This document shows positions 1 through 8,241 of a stretch of 64,000 nucleotides of DNA, one piece after another. Origin of the DNA: NORP240 sp965222175. Lineage in GTDB: Bacteria; Pseudomonadota; Gammaproteobacteria; Pseudomonadales; Pseudohongiellaceae. The stretch is taken from NCBI GenBank assembly GCA_965222175.1, contig OZ244938.1:1674001-1738000 (forward strand), given 5' to 3'. The notes under the pieces were generated by a model that was not told the origin of the DNA, did not search any database, and saw nothing but the letters and a program-made list of their open reading frames with translations. A program made the position numbers and the translations under genes. The stretch's first letter is position 1, and each line of letters starts with the position of its first letter.

Positions 1-104
1 GCCGGTCCGAAACGCACCAGGGTGATTTCCGCCGCGTAGAGGACGCCGGAACAGGTGAGAGTCAGCAGCAGCAGGCCATGACAGAATAATTTTCGCATTT
101 CCAT
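1..104 (-). CDS. N-terminal fragment of a secreted protein (cut by window edge)
   Basis: On the minus strand an ATG at 104 (second in-frame ATG at 98) opens a frame that runs off the window. The 34 visible residues are a typical Sec signal peptide: short basic start (MRKLFCHG), a Leu-rich core, then an SPase I-like site ending LYA-AE. The mature part is only about ten residues, so no family can be assigned. A GGGGAA stretch lies just upstream of the first ATG. Confidence 0.6.
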   Translation of the reverse strand, partial: MEMRKLFCHGLLLLTLTCSGVLYAAEITLVRFGP

Positions 105-291
105 TGTCTTCCCCATCTGGTTGGCAAAGCAGCAGTGTAGCCAAAAAATGCCGGTCAGGAAAACCGCTGATTGTCGTGGCGTGAACAATCACCGGCGTAC
201 CTGTTGTGAAATCTCCGGGTAGCGATTATGCTCAACGGCAGAAATGGCAGTTACAGGGATTAACAGTGAATAACAAGACTCGGGAATTGAG

Positions 292-810
292 ATGAATGTA
301 ATCAAGAATGCCATCATCATCGTAATCTGCATCCTGCTTATCCCGGTGACGGCAGTGGCCACCGCCGCGGTGAAGGCACGCTTTGCCGATGGACCCAATC
401 GGGTATTTTCCGGTGGGCCCCTGGTGTCGGGGGAATTGTATGCCGGTGCCGAACCCGACTGGAGTTTCGTCAACAGTCTGCCTACCATCGAGATGCAACT
501 GCTGGATCCGCTGCTTTCCAGGCGAATCTGGACCGTGGAGCACCAGGACAGGCTGTATGTCTGGTCCGGTTACATGGGCAACGTGGTCGGTCGCCTGTGG
601 AAGCGCTGGCCGGTGCAGGCCGAGCGCGATGGTCGTGCCGTGTTGCGCATCGATGGGGTGCGCTATGAACGGCAGTTACGACGTATTCGCTCCGGTGACA
701 GCCTCGACGGTATCGCGGCGGCCATCACCGCCAAGTATCCCTCGCAGACCACTCGTGAAAGCATAGAAAGCGGCGATGTCTGGCTGTTTGAAGCGGGGCC
801 TCGCAACTGA
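292..810 (+). CDS. Hypothetical N-terminally anchored protein, 172 aa
   Basis: I do not recognise this family with certainty. The protein begins with one hydrophobic segment (about residues 5-26) that could be a membrane anchor or uncleaved signal, followed by a roughly 140-residue soluble domain rich in Trp and Arg, predicted by eye to be mostly beta. The pattern of a strand ending RIWTVEHQDRLYVWSG and a later WPVQAERDGRAVLRIDG strand pair recalls split-barrel flavin-binding proteins, but no cofactor motif is clear. It is followed 19 bp later by a 42-residue membrane peptide gene on the same strand, so the two probably form a small envelope operon. Confidence 0.6.
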   Translation: MNVIKNAIIIVICILLIPVTAVATAAVKARFADGPNRVFSGGPLVSGELYAGAEPDWSFVNSLPTIEMQLLDPLLSRRIWTVEHQDRLYVWSGYMGNVVGRLWKRWPVQAERDGRAVLRIDGVRYERQLRRIRSGDSLDGIAAAITAKYPSQTTRESIESGDVWLFEAGPRN

Positions 811-829
811 TGAGCAGGGGAGAATTTGA

Positions 830-958
830 ATGAAGACTTTTTACTGGCTCATCGCGTTCAGTCTGGTTCTGACCGTGCTGGTGGTTGCCCTGGTGCCGGG
901 AGCAGACGACACCGTGGAACGAATATTCCAACAATATCTGGGGCGGGCCGCCAGGTAG
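830..958 (+). CDS. Small single-pass membrane protein, 42 aa
   Basis: The ATG at 830 is preceded by a good ribosome-binding site (AGGGGA at about 816-821, 8 nt spacing) and starts a 42-codon frame. The product begins MKTFYWLIAF, has one strongly hydrophobic helix of about 20 residues (LIAFSLVLTVLVVALVP), and a short charged tail containing GADDTVERIF. It directly follows the 172-aa gene and probably shares its transcript. Function unknown; it could be a small accessory subunit or stability factor for its neighbour. Confidence 0.5.
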   Translation: MKTFYWLIAFSLVLTVLVVALVPGADDTVERIFQQYLGRAAR

Positions 959-1050
959 AATTCCGGGCAGGATCTCCGGCTGATATCGCCCGGCAGGCCG
1001 CGCCCAAAGGGGCCTGCAGGTGAGCCCGCCGTACAGTGGCTGCTCCTTCT

Positions 1051-3150
1051 TTACTGTTGCGGCAGACTGAACACGTACAGGGCATTACCACTGCCGGGGT
1101 GACGCACGTCCGGGGCAACCACCCGCGGCACCGTACGTGGACTGACACCCCGGGCGCCCATGGCGGTGGTTACCGCCACGTACTGCCGGCCGTCGATGGC
1201 GAAAGTGACCGGGTGTCCCTGTACCGAAGTGCCCAGTCGGGTTTCCCACAGTATGTCTCCGGTACGCACATCAAAGGCGCGGAAGCGACGATCCAGGTCG
1301 CCGACAAACACCAGGTTACCTGCCGTCGACATGGTGCCGGTGAGAAAAGCCGCGCGCTGCTGGTAGCTCCATTTCTCGGTCATGCTGTCGACGTCGTAAG
1401 CAGCCAGTTTGCCCAGGTTGCCGTCGGAGCCGGGCATTTCGAACCAGCGACGATTGGCCGCGGTACCCCCGGCGCCGCGGGTGAGGGGCACTTCCCGGGC
1501 GGCGATTTCCAGGCAGGACTGACTGAGGGGTATGACCAGGGAGGCGGTTGGCTCGTGGTAAGTCATGGAATGCCAGTCCTTGCCGCCGGCGGTGCTGGGA
1601 CAGACGGAAATCCACTGGTCGATCTGAGCATTGGCGATATCTTCCCGATAGGTTACGGCGCCGGTCTGCGGATCAATACGGGTGAAGGCGTTCTGGAACA
1701 CGGTTTCGACGTGGCTGATGAATTCACCCGTTACCCTGTCGTGTTTCCACAGGATTCCATGTTTGCCGATGGAAAACACCAGCTTCTGCTGTCCTCGATC
1801 GATGAGTACGCGTTCAAAGACTTCGTCCAGGTCCAGAGCTTCGGCGGGCACGTGCTGGAAGTACCAGTTGAGTTCGCCGCTGTCCACGTCGATGGCCACC
1901 GTGGAGTTGGTGTACAGCCCGGCATCGTAGATTGACAGGCTGCGACTGGCCGGCATCCAGGGCTTCTGTTGTGCCGTGCCCCAGTAGGTCAATTTGAGTT
2001 CCGGATCGTAGCTGCCGGTGATCCAGGTCTCGCCGCCGGCTCGAAACAGGTCGTCGATATCGCCCCAGGTGTCGCCACCGGGATCAGCGGATTCGGCGAC
2101 GGTATTGAAGCGCCACAGCAGTTCACCGGTATCGGCATCGTGGGCACTGATAAAACAGGGCTCGTCGATATAGCGGGAGCAGCCTGCCAGGCCCAGGATG
2201 ATTTTGCCATCGGCGACGATGGGGCCACTGGAATTCTCAAAGCCGAGGCTGTTGTCGGCAACGGTGGTTTCCCACACCGGTTCGCCGGTCCTGGCATCCA
2301 GGGCCAGCAGGCGGGCATCGGTGGTGGCGTGAATGATCTTGTCATTGTAGATGGCGATATTGCGCATGTCCTCGCTGTCCACCGGTCCGGCGTGGTGCTC
2401 CCAGATCAGGTCGCCGGTCCTGCCGTCCAGGGCCTGGACGATATTGCTGGAATTGATCAGGTACACGGTGCCGTTATAAACCAGCGGTGAAGGCTCCGAA
2501 TCACCCTCCACCATGTTCCAGACCCACTCCAGGCGCAGGTCCGCGACGTTTTCCGTGTTGACCTGGTCCAGCGGGCTGTAGCTCCAGGCCTGGTAGTTGC
2601 GTCGTAGCATCGGCCAGTCGGCCGGGTCGGGACTGGTCAGCATGGCGTCGGTGACGGGAACAAAATTTTCCACGGTGCCGGGCAGAATAACCCCGGTTGG
2701 TGCCTCGGCCTGCTGAGGCGCAATGGAGGCGGTGGCCAGGCCGGGGATATTGCTGGCCAGCGGGTAGTCCGCGTCCGCCGTCAAAGGCTGGTTAGTATCG
2801 GCCACGCCGTTACTGCGCATCACATGGGCGACGATGTTCCAGTAATCGTCTTCGCTGAGTTCTTCATTGCCGCCGGGGGGCATGTTGGCACGCAGGTAAT
2901 TGAAAAAATCCGCCGGTGACTGACCACCGTAGCGACTCAGAAATGCCTGGCCGCTGAGAATGGGTCCCAGGGCACTGCCTTCCAGTTGCGTGCCGTGACA
3001 GGTGGCGCAGCGTTGGGCGTACAGGCCGGCCCCGGAGTCGGCCTGGGAGGCAAAAGTCACCGGGCTCGCCTCGCCGGCATTGTCGTCGCTGGAACAATAG
3101 GTCAATAACGTCAGGGCAATCATTGACAGGTACAACTTTTTATTCTTCAT
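1051..3150 (-). CDS. PQQ-type quinoprotein with N-terminal cytochrome c domain
   Basis: The 699-residue exported protein has a hydrophobic signal (residues 5-18), a class I cytochrome c domain with CATCH haem motif at 48-52 and a likely axial Met at 90 (NMPPGG), then an eight-bladed PQQ propeller recognisable from repeated blade motifs (GRTGDLIWEH, ARTGEPVWET, VRTGDILWET) and a YDPELKLTYWGT segment typical of PQQ alcohol dehydrogenases. The family oxidises alcohols or sugars in the periplasm and passes electrons to cytochromes. Two oddities: the haem domain precedes the propeller, the reverse of most quinohaemoprotein alcohol dehydrogenases, and the usual D-x-W-D-x-D catalytic strand reads PAEALDLDEV. 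Substrate unknown. ATG at 3150 has AGGG upstream at good spacing. Confidence 0.8.
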   Translation of the reverse strand: MKNKKLYLSMIALTLLTYCSSDDNAGEASPVTFASQADSGAGLYAQRCATCHGTQLEGSALGPILSGQAFLSRYGGQSPADFFNYLRANMPPGGNEELSEDDYWNIVAHVMRSNGVADTNQPLTADADYPLASNIPGLATASIAPQQAEAPTGVILPGTVENFVPVTDAMLTSPDPADWPMLRRNYQAWSYSPLDQVNTENVADLRLEWVWNMVEGDSEPSPLVYNGTVYLINSSNIVQALDGRTGDLIWEHHAGPVDSEDMRNIAIYNDKIIHATTDARLLALDARTGEPVWETTVADNSLGFENSSGPIVADGKIILGLAGCSRYIDEPCFISAHDADTGELLWRFNTVAESADPGGDTWGDIDDLFRAGGETWITGSYDPELKLTYWGTAQQKPWMPASRSLSIYDAGLYTNSTVAIDVDSGELNWYFQHVPAEALDLDEVFERVLIDRGQQKLVFSIGKHGILWKHDRVTGEFISHVETVFQNAFTRIDPQTGAVTYREDIANAQIDQWISVCPSTAGGKDWHSMTYHEPTASLVIPLSQSCLEIAAREVPLTRGAGGTAANRRWFEMPGSDGNLGKLAAYDVDSMTEKWSYQQRAAFLTGTMSTAGNLVFVGDLDRRFRAFDVRTGDILWETRLGTSVQGHPVTFAIDGRQYVAVTTAMGARGVSPRTVPRVVAPDVRHPGSGNALYVFSLPQQ

Positions 3151-3277
3151 TTTCTATACCCTCTGGCTGGTTCCCGGCATAGTATGGATGGCAAGCCTGC
3201 CGGGAAGAAAAAAATCATGCTTTTGGTTGTCAGCGCCTGGATTGCTGGCAGCAGTCGTTTTTGCCCTGATCTGGATA

Positions 3278-3298
3278 CCTGTCAGGGTCACTGACAGG
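3278..3298. repeat. Perfect 8-bp inverted repeat after the VWA gene
   Basis: CCTGTCAG (3278-3285) and CTGACAGG (3291-3298) flank a 5-nt loop in the gap between the VWA gene and the quinoprotein gene, both transcribed leftward. No U-run follows, so it is not a classic terminator. The 11-mer CCTGTCAGGGT is also present at 3340-3350, overlapping the VWA stop codon. Confidence 0.45.
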
Positions 3299-3343
3299 GC
3301 AGGGCGGTACTCTGCGAATTCCCTGGCGGGTCAGGCCTGCCTG

Positions 3344-5254
3344 TCAGGGTAATTGCACGGTAACAGTCTGCTCCGATTCCACGGTAACCGGAATATCGCT
3401 GCCGGCGCCGGTTACGAGGTAGTCCCCCGGAGGCAGTACCACGGCATCGACGCCGGTGAGCCCGGTGGCTACGGTCCGGCCGGTTCCGTCGACGACGGCG
3501 AAAGGGGTTGCCATGGCCCGGGTCATGGCGGCGCCGAGACCATCCGCGCTGGTTGCCTCGAAGTACATGCCGCCGCCGGCGGCGGCCCAACTCTCGAAGG
3601 TACGGGCCAGTTCGGCATCATCGATGGCGAACCCCACCACGTTGACCCGGATATCCCAGCCGGTTGCCCGCAGTGCCTCGATGGCGCTGGCGGCATCGCC
3701 GTCGCAGGTTTCCTCGCCGTCCGTCAGCACGATGAGCACCCGCTGACCGGTTACCCCAGCCAGATCTTCCCGGGCGGCGGCTATGGAGGCACCAATCGGT
3801 GTGCGCGCCAGGTTCATGGCATTGATCCCGGTAATGGTGGTCGCGGTGGCTGTCGGGTCCAGCGGCGACAAGGGGATTTCCAGATCGGTGCGACAGGAAT
3901 CGGCTTCCCGGTGACCGAATACCCGCAGGGCAAATCCGGTACCCGGCGGTATCGTGGACGTTACCAGATCGGTAAGCGTACGCCGCGCTATCTCGATCCG
4001 GCGCTCACCGTCAAGTCGCTGCAACATACTGCCCGATGCGTCGAGGATGATCTCGACTGCGTCGGCGTTGCCCAGTTGCGCCTGTCGCTGCGTCACCTGC
4101 AGTTCCCCGGGCGGCACCTCGGCGGGGACTACGGCAATTTCCCGGCGGGCCAGGGCATTGCCGCCCCGCGTGCGGTATACCAGGGAGTAGTTGCCCGCCG
4201 TTGCCGGGGCCACCAGTTCGACTTCCGGGTTATTGGGATCGATATAGGCATAGTCGAATTCGCCTCCGTCGCCGTCGACGATTACCACCAGGTCACCGGC
4301 ATTGCCGGCTCCCGACCAGGTGGCCGGAAAGCGCAGTCGGGTGGCGACTTCACCGGGACCTTCCAGGCCCACGCTGGCCTCGACGATATCCAGTGGCGTT
4401 CTGCCGATCACCGTGCCGTTGGAGACATAGACGACATCGTAGGTGCCTGGTGTTTCACCGGCCCGCAGGGTCAGGGAATTGCCCTCAGCGTTGCCCACGT
4501 AGGTATAGGAGCCGATACCGTTGCGTGCCTCACCACCGCGATCGGCAAAGGTGATCAGGTCGCCGCTGTTGTTCGGCCCCTGGAAGCCCACGTCGAAACT
4601 GCCGCCGGCGTGAATCCTTGCCGGCGCGGTAACGGTGGCGGCAATGGCCTGTACCGTGACTGGATGACGGGCAAGTATGGTGCTGCCGCTGCGGTAGATC
4701 AGGTCGTACTCGCCAGCCTCGGCCGGGGCACGCAGTCCGCGGCTGCCCTGGGTTGCAGCCTGTACGTAGCCGTAGCTGGAACCGCGGATAAAGTCGCCGT
4801 TCCGCTGCGCCCAGGTAACCTGGTCGTTGCGGCTGGCCGGTCCGTTCCAGCTTACCTGAATGGTTTCCCCGGCCCCTGCGGCATCCGGCCCGGTGACGCT
4901 GGCCTGCGCCATGATCACCCGGAGCGGTGCGCGGGCCTGGATCTCGCGTTCGTGGATAAAGAGGATCTCGTAGTCACCCGGCGCTTCGGGTGCCTCGATG
5001 GCTGTCGGGTTGGTACGGACATAGGCATAGGTGACGCGCCTTGTGCCTTCCCCGGCAGGCCGGATTTCGACAAGACCACCGGTCTCCTGCGGTGCGGTCC
5101 AGCTCACTTCGATGCGCTGGCGGATATAAGCCTCCGCCGCGGCATCGATGGTGTAGTCCTGGCCGAAAGCGGCCGGCGACGGGCCGACGACCAGCGCGGC
5201 GAACACGAGAAAGGGGCAGGTCAGGGCAAACGTGTGGTGCACAATAGAGGTCAT
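3344..5254 (-). CDS. Exported VWA-domain protein with four tandem beta modules
   Basis: The 636-residue protein starts at the ATG at 5254 (an upstream in-frame TTG has no ribosome-binding site). It has a signal peptide ending near AAFGQ, then four tandem modules of about 85 residues sharing SW.GP, a YxYV strand, AP..AG.YDLIY and a LAR.P end, and then a von Willebrand A domain of about 190 residues. The VWA metal site looks intact: DASGSM, the TPIGASI threonine, and LTDGEE. A final beta domain closes with a run of Val/Thr strands. VWA domains mediate metal-dependent protein binding; the repeats look like Ig-type surface modules. It lies upstream of, and in the same direction as, the quinoprotein gene, but 190 bp away. 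Confidence 0.75.
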   Translation of the reverse strand: MTSIVHHTFALTCPFLVFAALVVGPSPAAFGQDYTIDAAAEAYIRQRIEVSWTAPQETGGLVEIRPAGEGTRRVTYAYVRTNPTAIEAPEAPGDYEILFIHEREIQARAPLRVIMAQASVTGPDAAGAGETIQVSWNGPASRNDQVTWAQRNGDFIRGSSYGYVQAATQGSRGLRAPAEAGEYDLIYRSGSTILARHPVTVQAIAATVTAPARIHAGGSFDVGFQGPNNSGDLITFADRGGEARNGIGSYTYVGNAEGNSLTLRAGETPGTYDVVYVSNGTVIGRTPLDIVEASVGLEGPGEVATRLRFPATWSGAGNAGDLVVIVDGDGGEFDYAYIDPNNPEVELVAPATAGNYSLVYRTRGGNALARREIAVVPAEVPPGELQVTQRQAQLGNADAVEIILDASGSMLQRLDGERRIEIARRTLTDLVTSTIPPGTGFALRVFGHREADSCRTDLEIPLSPLDPTATATTITGINAMNLARTPIGASIAAAREDLAGVTGQRVLIVLTDGEETCDGDAASAIEALRATGWDIRVNVVGFAIDDAELARTFESWAAAGGGMYFEATSADGLGAAMTRAMATPFAVVDGTGRTVATGLTGVDAVVLPPGDYLVTGAGSDIPVTVESEQTVTVQLP

Positions 5255-5842
5255 GGCTGATTTTCGTTCCCGGTTATGCGGCAAAGGAGCTGCGGTTGTC
5301 GGTAAAAGGTAACTTCGCCGCCGGTCGTTGTCCAGTTGTCACATTCTCCCGGTGAGTCCCGGGTCGAGCGTCCCGGCAGAGACTGTTGCCATTGCAGTCC
5401 CTGCCGGTTGTGCGTAAGCCCGGCTACTCAGCCGACAGGGACTGCCATTGGTCAACGGTCATGGACATGGCACAGTGATTCCAGGGGCGCCAGTCATGGG
5501 CACAGCTGCTTCGCCAGCGGCGATCCGGTCAGTTGAGAATTTCCGGTAACCCGCTCCGCCGGCGAAGAATAAGAGCATAATGATCAATCTATCTCATTGC
5601 TGCCTTATGGTATTTTCATGACCGGACCCGTATTCCCTGCCGTGGCCATCAGGATTACAGGGGTTTATTCATGGTATGTCAGAGCAGGAATTGTTGAAGC
5701 GGTACTTCGACCTGACGCTGCGTTGTTGCACATCCCGATTGCTGAAACTTCCAGGGCCGGTACGATTGCCTTTTCCGGGGCAGGATTGGAGCACTCTGGG
5801 TCACGAATTCTGCCAGCTTGCTAGCATTTGGCCATCAAGAGT
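5255..5842. other. 588-bp gap between divergent genes
   Basis: No credible gene lies here: short frames present have poor composition and no ribosome-binding sites. It separates the leftward VWA gene from the rightward phosphatase gene, so it must hold both promoters. The 5580-5650 part is AT-richer than its surroundings. The one clear structure is a long hairpin at 5395-5444. Confidence 0.5.
5395..5444. repeat. 13-bp inverted repeat with one mismatch
   Basis: CAGTCCCTGCCGG (5395-5407) is mirrored by CCGACAGGGACTG (5432-5444) across a 24-nt loop; 12 of 13 positions pair. The flanks also match (ATTG before, CCATTGG after). It lies in the divergent intergenic region and could be an operator, an RNA hairpin or a REP-like element. 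No U-run is next to it. Confidence 0.5.
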
Positions 5843-7180
5843 ATGATGCATCTGCAATTTCCGATGCTTATTCATCCTCCAAATCCATCTGGCCCAGTGA
5901 CCTGTCCCATGTCCCAAGCGGTGCAATTACCCGTCGACCTGCTCAATGATTCGACTCTCCTAAATAACCTGGAGGACCTGATTCAGGCCTTCGCCTGTTC
6001 GCTGGATCTCGACGAGGCGCTGAAGATTTCCCTGGCAAAAATTCTGGAGTATTCCCGAGCGGAGGCCGCCTCGGTATTCCTGCTCAACAGCAACCAGGAA
6101 CTGGTCTGCCAGGGTTGTGCCGGCGAAGTGGATATCCAGGACCCCATGCTGAAAGTGGGCATGAAAGTCCTGAATGAAGTTGTGCAGCAGTCCAAGACCG
6201 TGCTGGTGAAGGATACCCGGGAGTCAGCCGATTTCCAGCTTGCGCCGGGTCAGCAATCCGGCATCAGCACCCGGTCAATCCTGTGCGCGCCACTGATTAT
6301 TCAGAATGAGACCATCGGCGCTATTGAGCTGATCAACAAGGTGCCGTCTTCCGCCAATCCCGAAGGACTATTTGACGTCTCCGATTCCCACATGCTGAAC
6401 CTGCTTTGTGCCTCGGCGGCACTGGCAATTCACAATGCCACCATGGTGGCGGAAGTGGTGGAGTCGGAAATCATGAAACAGGAACTGACCATTGCCAGGA
6501 CCATCCAGGAAAGCTTCCTGCCGGCATTCGACGAGCGACACCATATCGCAGGGCTGAATATTCCAGCCAAGAACATGTCCGGGGACTTCTTCGACTACCA
6601 GCGCCTGCCCAACGGCCGATACCTGTTCAATATCGGCGATGTTTCCGGTAAAGGCGTAGACGCGGCACTGTTGATGGCCAAGGGCAGCAGCCTGTTCCAT
6701 TTCCTGGCCAAGACCATCGATTCCCCGGCGGAAATTCTCGGCCTGGTCAATCGTGAACTGTACGAGATGACCACCCGCGGCCTGTATATCACCATGATAG
6801 CCGGCTCCTATGACCCCGCCACGGGTCAGGTCACCCTGGCCAATGCCGGCCATCCACCAGCGATACATCATCGCCGGGATGGCGGGTTTGCCCTGTATGA
6901 ATCACTCAGTCCCCCCGTCGGTATCCTGGAGGAACAGCAGTTCGAAGAGGAGAGCTTTGATCTGGCGGACGGCAGCCTGTATTTGTATACTGACGGTCTG
7001 TCGGAGGGATTGACGCGGGGCACGGATCTGGATGAGCTGATCGGATTACAGTCGTTGATTGCGAAGTACAGCAAGGTGCCCAGGCGCCAGCGCCTGGATA
7101 AATTCGTGGAGGAAGTCGCCAACACCGGCGTCCGCTTCGACGACCTGACGGTATTGATTGTCGAGGATGGTGACGGCTAG
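5843..7180 (+). CDS. GAF-domain SpoIIE/RsbU-type serine phosphatase
   Basis: The product of about 445 residues has a GAF domain in its first half (from LEDLIQAFACSLDLDEAL to HNATMVAEV) and a PP2C-like SpoIIE phosphatase domain in the second, with metal-binding segments MSGDFFDY, IGDVSGKGVDAALLM, LYTDGL and FDDLTVLIV. A short helical linker between them (ESEIMKQELTIARTIQESFLP) is typical of RsbU-like enzymes. Such enzymes dephosphorylate a STAS anti-anti-sigma-type protein; the GAF domain is the likely signal input. The matching kinase-like and STAS genes lie directly downstream. The start is uncertain: TTG 5828, ATG 5843 or ATG 5909 are in frame, and none has a strong ribosome-binding site. 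Confidence 0.85.
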   Translation: MMHLQFPMLIHPPNPSGPVTCPMSQAVQLPVDLLNDSTLLNNLEDLIQAFACSLDLDEALKISLAKILEYSRAEAASVFLLNSNQELVCQGCAGEVDIQDPMLKVGMKVLNEVVQQSKTVLVKDTRESADFQLAPGQQSGISTRSILCAPLIIQNETIGAIELINKVPSSANPEGLFDVSDSHMLNLLCASAALAIHNATMVAEVVESEIMKQELTIARTIQESFLPAFDERHHIAGLNIPAKNMSGDFFDYQRLPNGRYLFNIGDVSGKGVDAALLMAKGSSLFHFLAKTIDSPAEILGLVNRELYEMTTRGLYITMIAGSYDPATGQVTLANAGHPPAIHHRRDGGFALYESLSPPVGILEEQQFEEESFDLADGSLYLYTDGLSEGLTRGTDLDELIGLQSLIAKYSKVPRRQRLDKFVEEVANTGVRFDDLTVLIVEDGDG

Positions 7181-7355
7181 CCGGCGCGGGAGCGGTCAGG
7201 ACCTCCAGGCGTCGCGGTACCAAGGCCATTCCAATGAACTGACCGTGTTGCGGTGCCTGATTCCGGACGGATGCGGCAAGACAGCAACATACGATACCGG
7301 GTGACTTCAGCAGTTGGTCTCCTGTTCTGTTAACCTGCACTCAGGGTTTCTTACA

Positions 7356-7778
7356 GTGACAACCGACAAGCTCCTGGAATTCAAATTCCCCGCCGAACCC
7401 CAACATCTCTCCACGGTCAGGCAAAAGTTGCGGGAAACCTTTGGCGAGGCCGGCTACCCTCGGGAAACCGTTGACTGTATCATCCTCGCTATCGGTGAGG
7501 CCTGCATGAATATTATTCAACATGCCTACTGTGACGACGACTGCGGTGATATCGTACTGGAAATCACCCGGCAGGAGTCCCACCTGGTTTTCCGGTTGAC
7601 CGACTTTGCCCGGAACAAGTCACGGGCCGAACAGATGCAGTCCAGGTCCCTGGATGATATCAGGCCCGGCGGTCTGGGCTGCCACATCATCAACGAGATC
7701 ATGGACGAGGTGAAGCTGGTGGACTGCGGCGCCGCGCAGGGAAACTGCCTGCAGATGAAAAAGGATGTGAACGGTTAA
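7356..7778 (+). CDS. RsbW-like serine kinase / anti-sigma-type HATPase
   Basis: This protein of about 140 residues is a stand-alone GHKL ATP-binding domain. The N-box reads GEACMNIIQHAY and the G-box RPGGLGCHIINEIMDEV, as in RsbW/SpoIIAB-type switch kinases. In partner-switching systems it phosphorylates the STAS partner on serine and binds either that partner or another target. It sits between the phosphatase and STAS genes. I prefer the GTG at 7356 (AGGG about 10 nt upstream; product begins TTDKLLEFKFPAE after the start); an in-frame TTG lies at 7314. No sigma-factor gene is nearby. Confidence 0.8.
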   Translation: MTTDKLLEFKFPAEPQHLSTVRQKLRETFGEAGYPRETVDCIILAIGEACMNIIQHAYCDDDCGDIVLEITRQESHLVFRLTDFARNKSRAEQMQSRSLDDIRPGGLGCHIINEIMDEVKLVDCGAAQGNCLQMKKDVNG

Positions 7779-7845
7779 GTGCCACCGGCGCATAAACTGC
7801 CAGGCCGGGACCGGGTGGCGCGGTTAACCCGACGGGAAACCGGTT

Positions 7846-7875
7846 AAAAACAGGCAGGATAAAAACAGGCAGGAT
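7846..7875. repeat. Exact 15-bp tandem duplication before the STAS gene
   Basis: AAAAACAGGCAGGAT occurs twice back to back (7846-7860, 7861-7875), directly upstream of the ribosome-binding site of the STAS gene. Each copy carries an AGGCAGG that could mimic a ribosome-binding site. Confidence 0.7.
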
Positions 7876-7892
7876 AAAGAGGAACAACAGAA

Positions 7893-8228
7893 TTGAAACA
7901 TGAAATACAAAGCCGACCGGGATTCGACATGCTGGTGTTGAGCGGGGAAATCGATCTCAACGATTCCCCGGTTCTCCGCGAGACCATTCTGGCGACTCTC
8001 GAGGATGGCAAACCGCTGCTCATCGACATGCAGGAGGTCAGCTATATCGACAGCTCCGGTATCGCCAGCCTGGTGGAAGGCTTTCAGAAAGCGAAAAAAA
8101 TCGACCTGCACTACGGCCTGCTCAGCATCAGCTCACCGGCAATGCAGGTACTCACCATCACCAGGCTGGACAAGATATTCACGCTTCACGACACCGAGGA
8201 CAGCTTCATTGATCTCCTTGAACCCTGA
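7893..8228 (+). CDS. STAS-domain protein (anti-anti-sigma type; candidate MlaB)
   Basis: A 111-residue single STAS domain with the hallmark phospho-site motif YIDSSGIASL (Ser54/Ser55) and the LSGEIDLNDSP strand-helix. The start is a TTG supported by AGAGGA at about 7878-7883; there is no in-frame ATG nearby. It is downstream of its probable phosphatase and kinase and only 13 bp upstream of mlaF. In Escherichia coli the mla operon ends with MlaB, a STAS protein that binds the ATPase MlaF and is required for transport; no other STAS gene is present here. It may therefore be MlaB, a classical anti-anti-sigma factor, or both. The family call is secure; the MlaB role is inference. Confidence 0.85.
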   Translation: MKHEIQSRPGFDMLVLSGEIDLNDSPVLRETILATLEDGKPLLIDMQEVSYIDSSGIASLVEGFQKAKKIDLHYGLLSISSPAMQVLTITRLDKIFTLHDTEDSFIDLLEP

Positions 8229-8241
8229 GCGGAGCCCCTAG

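Noticed and set aside
1036..1935. A 299-codon plus-strand frame opposite the quinoprotein
   Set aside because: No family resemblance, and it lies antisense to a gene with clear cytochrome and PQQ motifs.
3278..3298. Rho-independent terminator
   Set aside because: The stem is perfect but no U-run follows on either strand.
3353..5260. A long plus-strand reading frame opposite the VWA gene
   Set aside because: It is a shadow of the GC-rich coding strand; its product has no domain, and the opposite frame has a clear VWA domain and signal peptide.
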